A stretch of 17,795 nt of DNA from Holosporales bacterium. GTDB taxonomy: Bacteria; Pseudomonadota; Alphaproteobacteria; Paracaedibacterales; UBA11393. The stretch spans positions 1 to 17,795 of the forward strand of contig DPKF01000114.1 of NCBI GenBank assembly GCA_003542655.1, in the 5' to 3' direction. Position numbers and translations under genes: made by a program. Under the pieces are notes generated by a model, which saw only the letters and a program-made list of their open reading frames with translations, was not told the DNA's origin and searched no databases. Below, piece after piece: positions 12,754-17,795 of this stretch (its first letter is position 1; each line of letters begins with the position of its first letter).

Positions 12754-14640
12754 ATGCACAATATTTACGTGGCACCTATTCGTTATTTAGATCCTGTTTT
12801 AATTAACCAAATTGCAGCTGGTGAAGTGGTAGAGCGCCCTTTAAATGTTGTAAAAGAACTGGTTGAAAATGCTTTAGATGCGGGTAGTACGCATATAAAA
12901 ATTACACTTTATGATGGCGGAAAAACATATATAAAAGTTCAAGATAATGGCAGTGGTATTGCATCAAACCAACTATCGATGGCGTTATCACGCCATGCAA
13001 CCTCCAAAATTCCAGATAATGATTTGTTTAATATTCAGTCTTTTGGTTTTCGTGGCGAAGCATTGCCGTCAATAGCCTCTATTTCTAGGGTTGCCATCAC
13101 ATCAAGAACTAAAAATGATGAAACTGGATTTTGCATTAAAATGGAGGGTGGTGCATTAAAGCAAGAGCCTGCGCCTGTTAGAAGTGATTTTGGCACCACC
13201 GTTGAAGTTTCTGATTTATTTTATGCAACGCCAGTCCGTTTAAAGTTTTTGAAAACGGCCCATACAGAGCAAGCACATGTCACAGATCTTGTGAAAAAAT
13301 TAGCACTTGCAAACCCCGCAGTTACGTTCATACTAGAGACGGATAAAAAAATAATACTTGATTTAAAAGTTGATGCGGATGCATCTGATCAAAATTTTGC
13401 AAAACGCCTCGATGATGTATTGTCAAAAACGGTCACAGAAAACTGTACTGTGTTTGAAGCCAAACGTGAAGGTATTGCTATTAAAGGCATGATATCTTTA
13501 CCCACATTTCATGGTGGTCGTGCTACTGATCAATATATGTTTGTCAATGCACGCGTTGTGCGTGATAAAATTATGATCAATGCCTTAAAGTTTGCCTACC
13601 GTGATGTTTTAGAGCACAACCGCCACCCTGTTGCCGTTTTATTTTTAGATATTGACCCCTTTATGGTCGATCTTAATGCGCACCCCAATAAAACAGAAGT
13701 CCGTTTTCGTGATGGACAGTTGGTTAGGAGCTTTATTTTATCCAGCCTGAGTGAAGCATTGAGAGAGTCTTCAAAAAAGACAACAAACGCATTAGCTGCA
13801 AAAGCCGTTGCCTACATAACGACAGAACAAGAAAAAAGGCCCGTCTGTTCTGCTGCACCTTTTCCAAGATCATCATCTGCATCATTTAAGCCCTCTGGCA
13901 GAATTGCCTTCCCAACATATGAAAGACAGCAATTTCAAGGTGGTGGTGCAGCTGTTCGCTTTTTGCAGGATGATTCTGTACCTTTCTCATCTTACGTTGA
14001 TCAAAAACCATACGCAGAAATACAAAAAGAACCTGTTGTGCCCATTATACCTGTTGAACATGATTATCCACTTGGTATGGCGCGCTGTCAAATTGATGCA
14101 ACCTATATTGTTTCAGAAAAAAATGGTGATCTTATTTTAGTTGATCAACATGCCGCAGCAGAACGCTTAACCTATGAAAAGCTTAAGTGTCAGGTATTAA
14201 ATAAAAGTATACCCCGCTCTGCTTTATTATTACCTGAAATGATTGATTTATCCGATATGGATGTAGCGCTTATTAAAGAATATGAAACAGATATAAAAAA
14301 TTTAGGCTTTATGTTTGATTTATTTGGCAAAATAATCTCCGTTAAAGAAGTCCCCATACTGTTGGAAGGATGTGACGTTAAGCAATTGTTACGTGATCTT
14401 TTAAATGATTTAGCAGTTCATGATGCACCCGTTGATTTTTTAATGCGTCAGATGGAAAAATTATCAACCCATGCTTGTCATACAAGTCTGCGCGCAGGCG
14501 ATGTTATGAATCTTTCAGAAATGAATGCGTTACTACGCAAAATGGAAACGACAGATTTTTCAGCACAGTGTAATCATGGGCGCCCAACTTATGTTAGATT
14601 GTCTAAAAAAGATATAGAAAAATTATTTGAACGACGGTAA
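12754..14640 (+). CDS. mutL: DNA mismatch repair protein MutL, endonuclease type
   Basis: MutL couples MutS mismatch recognition to strand removal. The 628-residue protein has the GHKL ATPase head: IAAGEVVERP (20-29), KELVENALDAG (34-44, catalytic E35), DNGSGI (64-69), RHATSKI (80-86) and GFRGEAL (98-104), followed by GTTVEVSDLFYATPVRLKFL. A variable linker lies at about 335-440. The C-terminal domain keeps the nuclease motif DQHA-xx-E-xxxx-E (DQHAAAERLTYE, 464-475), ACHTSLRAG (574-582) and CNHGRP (606-611; family form C-P-H-G-R-P). So it should nick DNA itself, as in bacteria without MutH. It starts at ATG 12754; AGG about 10 bases upstream is the only ribosome-binding site. recR follows after 72 bases. 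Confidence 0.95.
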   Translation: MHNIYVAPIRYLDPVLINQIAAGEVVERPLNVVKELVENALDAGSTHIKITLYDGGKTYIKVQDNGSGIASNQLSMALSRHATSKIPDNDLFNIQSFGFRGEALPSIASISRVAITSRTKNDETGFCIKMEGGALKQEPAPVRSDFGTTVEVSDLFYATPVRLKFLKTAHTEQAHVTDLVKKLALANPAVTFILETDKKIILDLKVDADASDQNFAKRLDDVLSKTVTENCTVFEAKREGIAIKGMISLPTFHGGRATDQYMFVNARVVRDKIMINALKFAYRDVLEHNRHPVAVLFLDIDPFMVDLNAHPNKTEVRFRDGQLVRSFILSSLSEALRESSKKTTNALAAKAVAYITTEQEKRPVCSAAPFPRSSSASFKPSGRIAFPTYERQQFQGGGAAVRFLQDDSVPFSSYVDQKPYAEIQKEPVVPIIPVEHDYPLGMARCQIDATYIVSEKNGDLILVDQHAAAERLTYEKLKCQVLNKSIPRSALLLPEMIDLSDMDVALIKEYETDIKNLGFMFDLFGKIISVKEVPILLEGCDVKQLLRDLLNDLAVHDAPVDFLMRQMEKLSTHACHTSLRAGDVMNLSEMNALLRKMETTDFSAQCNHGRPTYVRLSKKDIEKLFERR

Positions 14641-14712
14641 AATATTTTCCATCTTTCTATTTGCCGTTATTATATATAGAATTATATTGAATTATTAATA
14701 TTTTTTATTGTT

Positions 14713-15312
14713 ATGCATAGTCCTGAAATTTCTACACTTATACAGCTTATTGGAAAATTACCCGGACTTGGTCAGCGTTCAGGAAGACGCATTGCATTAC
14801 ATTTATTAAATAACAAAGAACTTATATTAAAAAATGTTTTGGATGCTTTAACTCAAGCTTATGATCATATTAAAACGTGTGCTGTTTGTGGAAATTTAGA
14901 CACAACGTCTCCTTGTGTGATTTGCTCATCATCAAGGCGTGATCCAAAAATATTGTGCATTGTTGAAAGTGTCGCAGATCTTTGGGCCATTGAACGATCA
15001 AAAACCTATTCAGGATATTATCACGTACTCGGTGGATTATTATCAGCCATTGATGGTGTTGGCCCTGACAGGCTGCACTTACATAATTTGCAGCAGCGTA
15101 TTGAACAGGGCGTTGATGAAGTAATACTCAGCTTAAGTGCAACAGTTGACGGACAAACAACCTTGCACTTTATTGCAAATCAACTCAAAAACCTTCCCAA
15201 TCTTAAAATGACAACGCTCTCTCACGGTGTGCCCATTGGTGGCGAGTTGGATTATTTAGATGATGGGACGTTAACTGTTGCTTTTTCAGGGCGCCGATCA
15301 ATTGCAGCTTAA
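14713..15312 (+). CDS. recR: recombination protein RecR
   Basis: RecR works with RecF or RecO to load RecA on gapped DNA. The 199-residue protein is of normal length. It has the helix-hairpin-helix (LPGLGQRSGRRIALHLL, 16-32), a zinc finger with C56, C59, C68 and C71 (CAVCG...CVIC), the Toprim domain opening with ILCIVESVADLWAIE (80-94) and a Walker-like end HGVPIGGELDYLDDGTL. The ATG at 14713 is preceded by an AT-rich stretch with no visible Shine-Dalgarno. recR usually sits after dnaX and ybaB in proteobacteria; here it follows mutL instead, so two repair genes are neighbours. Confidence 0.95.
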   Translation: MHSPEISTLIQLIGKLPGLGQRSGRRIALHLLNNKELILKNVLDALTQAYDHIKTCAVCGNLDTTSPCVICSSSRRDPKILCIVESVADLWAIERSKTYSGYYHVLGGLLSAIDGVGPDRLHLHNLQQRIEQGVDEVILSLSATVDGQTTLHFIANQLKNLPNLKMTTLSHGVPIGGELDYLDDGTLTVAFSGRRSIAA

Positions 15313-15337
15313 ATTTATCAATCCTTACCCCATTTTA

Positions 15338-15346
15338 TGTTATACT
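15338..15346 (+). promoter_or_regulatory. candidate extended -10 promoter of the APC-like gene
   Basis: TGTTATACT combines the TGn extension with TATACT (5 of 6) and lies 37 bases before the ATG at 15384. No good -35 is seen. Confidence 0.4.
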
Positions 15347-15383
15347 CAAACACTATATACCTAACTTTGTTCACAAGGCGTAA

Positions 15384-16601
15384 ATGACAAATTACTTTGT
15401 AGAGGGTGTCACACTTTTTTCTATTGTCCTCATTCTTGCTGGACTGTTTTCAAAAACAATGAGAAATTCTATTAATTGGCGCGCGATGTCAACGCCGTTG
15501 TCGTCTATTATAGGAAGTGGTTTTATTATTATTGCACCCTTGTTATGGGTTTTGGTTGGAAAATGGTCCTTATTTTTTTTACTGGGGATTATTTTGTTGA
15601 GTTACCAAATTGGTGACGTTATGCGTTTTAATATTGTGCATAGTGAGCCTCTTATTCAGTCTGGTAAGATGCTTGGCACATTTAAAACACTGAATAAGAT
15701 GTCTTATTTCTCCTTAGGTATAGCTTATCTTGTGTCTATTGCGTTTTATATTCACATTTTATCGGCCTTTTCCTTAAGTCTTTTTGGTATAGATGATGAA
15801 GTCTCAAAAGATATTATGTCGACGGTGATATTGTTGATTATTGGTATATTGGGTTATCTTCGGGGGATTGCGCATTTAGAATTTATTGGACGTATTGCTG
15901 TTAATATTAAAATAGCATTGGTATGTTCTGTTTGTATTGGGGTGTTTACTTACAGTTGGAACAACCTAGGGTTTGTTCATTTAACACCACCTTCAGAGAA
16001 GGTCATCACTTTTCAATCGCTTTGCAAAATTGCTGGCATTTTATTACTCGTTCAGGGTTTTGAAACGTCACGATACCTTGGTGACCGATATACAACTGTT
16101 TTACGTGTAGAATCAATGAAATATGCGCAAATATTTTCCTCCCTAATATATATATTCTTCGTTTGGTGCATGATGTTTGTTTTGGGTGATGTAACATCCG
16201 TTAGTGAAACAACGATTATTGACGTTTTATCAAGATTTTCCTGGTTGTTACCCCTTGTGCTTGTGTGTGGTGGTGTTTTTAGTCAGATGAGCTCTGCCTT
16301 GGCGGATGCAACGGGCTGTAGTGGTTTATTATCAGAATCTGTTAATAATAGAATTAAGATGAATCAAGGATACTTACTGCTTTCGCTTGTGGCGATCATT
16401 TTGATATGGACAACAAACGTTTTAGAAAATGTCGCTTTAGCATCAAGATTGTTTGCGTTCTATTACTTGATGCAGTCATTAGAATCACTTTATATTATGC
16501 TTAAATATCGTCAAGCTTTTTCAATAAAACGTCTTATAAAGTTTGTATTTGTGGCGCTCTCTATGCTTTTTGTGTGCCTATTTGCACAATCAGCTGGTTG
16601 A
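15384..16601 (+). CDS. APC-superfamily-like integral membrane protein
   Basis: A 405-residue protein with about 10-12 hydrophobic segments over its whole length. The N-terminal part has TPLSSIIGSGFIIIAPLLW (37-55) and then YQIGDVMRFNIVHSEPL (74-90). The broken-helix glycine motif (IGSGF) recalls amino-acid/polyamine/cation transporters, and similar uncharacterised proteins occur in alphaproteobacteria. A second conserved-looking stretch is ILLLVQGFETSRYLGDRY, which resembles the central part of APC-type transporters. The substrate is unknown. It starts at ATG 15384 with AAGGCG upstream, 71 bases after recR, and is followed 132 bases later by rpoH. Identification rests on motif feel and hydrophobicity, not on a match I can prove. 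Confidence 0.7.
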   Translation: MTNYFVEGVTLFSIVLILAGLFSKTMRNSINWRAMSTPLSSIIGSGFIIIAPLLWVLVGKWSLFFLLGIILLSYQIGDVMRFNIVHSEPLIQSGKMLGTFKTLNKMSYFSLGIAYLVSIAFYIHILSAFSLSLFGIDDEVSKDIMSTVILLIIGILGYLRGIAHLEFIGRIAVNIKIALVCSVCIGVFTYSWNNLGFVHLTPPSEKVITFQSLCKIAGILLLVQGFETSRYLGDRYTTVLRVESMKYAQIFSSLIYIFFVWCMMFVLGDVTSVSETTIIDVLSRFSWLLPLVLVCGGVFSQMSSALADATGCSGLLSESVNNRIKMNQGYLLLSLVAIILIWTTNVLENVALASRLFAFYYLMQSLESLYIMLKYRQAFSIKRLIKFVFVALSMLFVCLFAQSAG

Positions 16602-16733
16602 ACTGGTTGGTGGTCAGTAAAAAGAAATAATAATTAATATTCTGTATGTTAGCCAATACAACGGCGAAATTCATACTTTGTTCATAAAATTTGTGTACTA
16701 TTAAAGTTAAGATGCTATTATTTATGCTTTTTT

Positions 16734-17606
16734 ATGAATCAATCTGCAGAAGAATTATGTAAACGGTATGCTAGAACAGTGATGAATATTCCTGTTTTAA
16801 GCAGCGAGGAAGAGTATATCTGCGCTAAGGATTGGCGTGAAAAGCAAAGTAAAAAGGCATTAGACAGATTGGTAAGCAGTCATTTGCGTCTTGTGATGAA
16901 AGTAGCGCAAGGGTATAGAGGTTATGGTTTGCCCATTTCAGAACTTGTTGCAGAGGGAAATGTGGGCATTTTACAAGCAACGAATAACTTTGATCCTGAA
17001 AAGGGTGTGAAATTTTCCACATATTCAACTTGGTGGATTCGTGCCAGTATGCAGGAATATGTTTTAAAAAGTTGGTCACTTGTTAAAATGGGAACAACCA
17101 GTGCTCAGCGAAAATTATTTTTTGGTTTAAGAAAAATGAAACGTGCTTTGGATATAGAAGATAATTCATCTTACTTAACGAATGAAAAAATTCAAACAAT
17201 TGCTGAAAAGCTAGAGGTTAAACCGCAAGAAGTTGTTGAGATGCATAATCGGTTTGCAGCTAAGGACTCTTCTTTAAATGCACCAATGAGTATGGCATCA
17301 GAGTCTGAAGCCGAATGGATAGAGTGGGTGAGTGATGATTCAGAATCACAGGAAGATGTCATCTTAGATCAAGATGAGCATAGACGAAAAAATAAGTTAT
17401 TTGAACAAGCGATTTTATGTTTAAGTGATCGTGAAAAATATATTATTTCAGAACGCCGTTTGAAAGAAGATCCAAAAACCTTAGAAGAGATTGCGCAAGA
17501 ATTGGGGCTTTCACGTGAACGTGTGCGCCAATTAGAAGTGCAAACATTTGATAAGTTAAAAAAAGCTGTTAAAAATTTATCTTTTGAACAAAATATCCAT
17601 TTTTAA
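16734..17606 (+). CDS. rpoH: RNA polymerase heat-shock sigma factor RpoH (sigma-32)
   Basis: RpoH directs RNA polymerase to heat-shock promoters (chaperones, proteases). The 290-residue protein has sigma region 1.2 (IPVLSSEEEYICAKDW), region 2 with SHLRLVMKVAQGYRGYGLP, ELVAEGNVGILQATNNFDPEKGVKFSTYSTWWIRASMQEYV and, at 125-136, the diagnostic RpoH box QRKLFFGLRKMK. Regions 3 and 4 follow, with the helix-turn-helix TLEEIAQELGLSRERVRQLE (249-268). No other in-frame start exists upstream, and no Shine-Dalgarno is visible before ATG 16734 (the sequence is TTATGCTTTTTT), so translation may be weak or structure-controlled. The sigma-factor family is certain and the RpoH assignment very strong. Confidence 0.94.
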   Translation: MNQSAEELCKRYARTVMNIPVLSSEEEYICAKDWREKQSKKALDRLVSSHLRLVMKVAQGYRGYGLPISELVAEGNVGILQATNNFDPEKGVKFSTYSTWWIRASMQEYVLKSWSLVKMGTTSAQRKLFFGLRKMKRALDIEDNSSYLTNEKIQTIAEKLEVKPQEVVEMHNRFAAKDSSLNAPMSMASESEAEWIEWVSDDSESQEDVILDQDEHRRKNKLFEQAILCLSDREKYIISERRLKEDPKTLEEIAQELGLSRERVRQLEVQTFDKLKKAVKNLSFEQNIHF

Positions 17607-17795
17607 GGGCCGCGATTAATTGTTTTTATATTTAGGTTATTTTTAGGGTGCAGGGCGATTGTGGCCTAAAAGCTTTGCTGAGGGATGGACGCGGTTGCGT
17701 GGTGTTTCGGGTGGAACCCATCAGAAAATGACTGTATCAACAGTACAGAAAACCATCTTATGATTAATTTTTTCTCTTTATAAGCAAAGATGCCG
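17607..17795 (+). ncRNA. candidate structured RNA, family not recognised
   Basis: After the rpoH stop there is an island (17647-17720) of about 59% G+C, far above the rest. Several helices can be drawn: GGGCCGCGAT (17607-17616) with ATTGTGGCCT (17658-17667, with G-U pairs), CTTTGCT (17673-17679) with AGCAAAG (17783-17789), and GATGG (17684-17688) with CCATC (17753-17757). Inside the last lie hairpins ACGC-GGTT-GCGT (17689-17700), GGGT-GGA-ACCC (17709-17719) and ACTGT-ATCA-ACAGT (17731-17744). The piece AATGACTGT...ACAGAA...CTTAT recalls the 3' end of RNase P RNA, but its universal GAGGAAAGTCC core is absent and there is no room for a whole one. Open frames of about 40 codons exist on both strands, so coding cannot be excluded. 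The strand is uncertain, and the window ends before the element may end. Confidence 0.4.

Noticed and set aside
17651..17762. Short rightward open frame without a good start in the G+C-rich island
   Set aside because: It is preceded by a stop, has no convincing start codon or ribosome-binding site, and a similar open stretch exists on the other strand, so neither is called as a gene.
17607..17795. Complete RNase P RNA or tmRNA
   Set aside because: The 3'-like segment resembles RNase P RNA, but the universal GAGGAAAGTCC core is absent and too little room remains. No tRNA-like T-loop or tag frame is seen for tmRNA.

Overview
The window reads as a stretch of chromosome from an AT-rich (roughly 36% G+C by eye) alphaproteobacterium with a Gram-negative envelope. 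The evidence is an alphaproteobacterial-style TolA C-terminus and MurJ (ADRLYHLP motif), an RpoH with a perfect RpoH box, endonuclease-type MutL, and KDO, peptidoglycan and Tol genes. Low G+C, scattered operons and a lone MFS permease suggest a host-associated lineage of the Holosporales/Rickettsiales kind. That placement is inference from composition and gene style; no 16S or tRNA is present to settle it.

Layout. Bases 1-267 are non-coding except for a terminator that closes the leftward infC-secG unit (268-1118). A divergent intergenic region (1119-1303) separates this from the rightward tolQ-tolR-tolA operon (1304-3427). A leftward pair follows, convergent to tolA: a YcbB-like L,D-transpeptidase (4188-5429) and an unrecognised exported protein (3445-4149). 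Next, rightward, come an MFS permease (5659-6900) and then a close-packed unit of kdsB, a PCu(A)C-type copper protein, murJ and a TrmJ-like methyltransferase (6992-10545). A small orphan exported/membrane protein with its own strong promoter and terminator follows (10648-11187). Leftward glmU (11270-12592) is divergent from rightward mutL, recR, an APC-like membrane protein and rpoH (12754-17606). The last 190 bases hold a G+C-rich island that looks like a structured RNA.

Themes. Much of the window serves the cell envelope: KDO activation (KdsB), UDP-GlcNAc synthesis (GlmU), lipid II export (MurJ), peptidoglycan cross-linking (L,D-transpeptidase), the Tol energy module and SecG. The rest is information processing (IF-3, MutL, RecR, TrmJ, RpoH) and transport. 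I see no insertion sequence, prophage, CRISPR array or tRNA, and no obvious large novel multi-gene system. The most interesting items are small. They are a probable AUU start for infC, an 18-base inverted repeat carrying the ribosome-binding sites of both divergent genes infC and tolQ, the G+C-rich RNA-like island after rpoH, and two orphan exported proteins.
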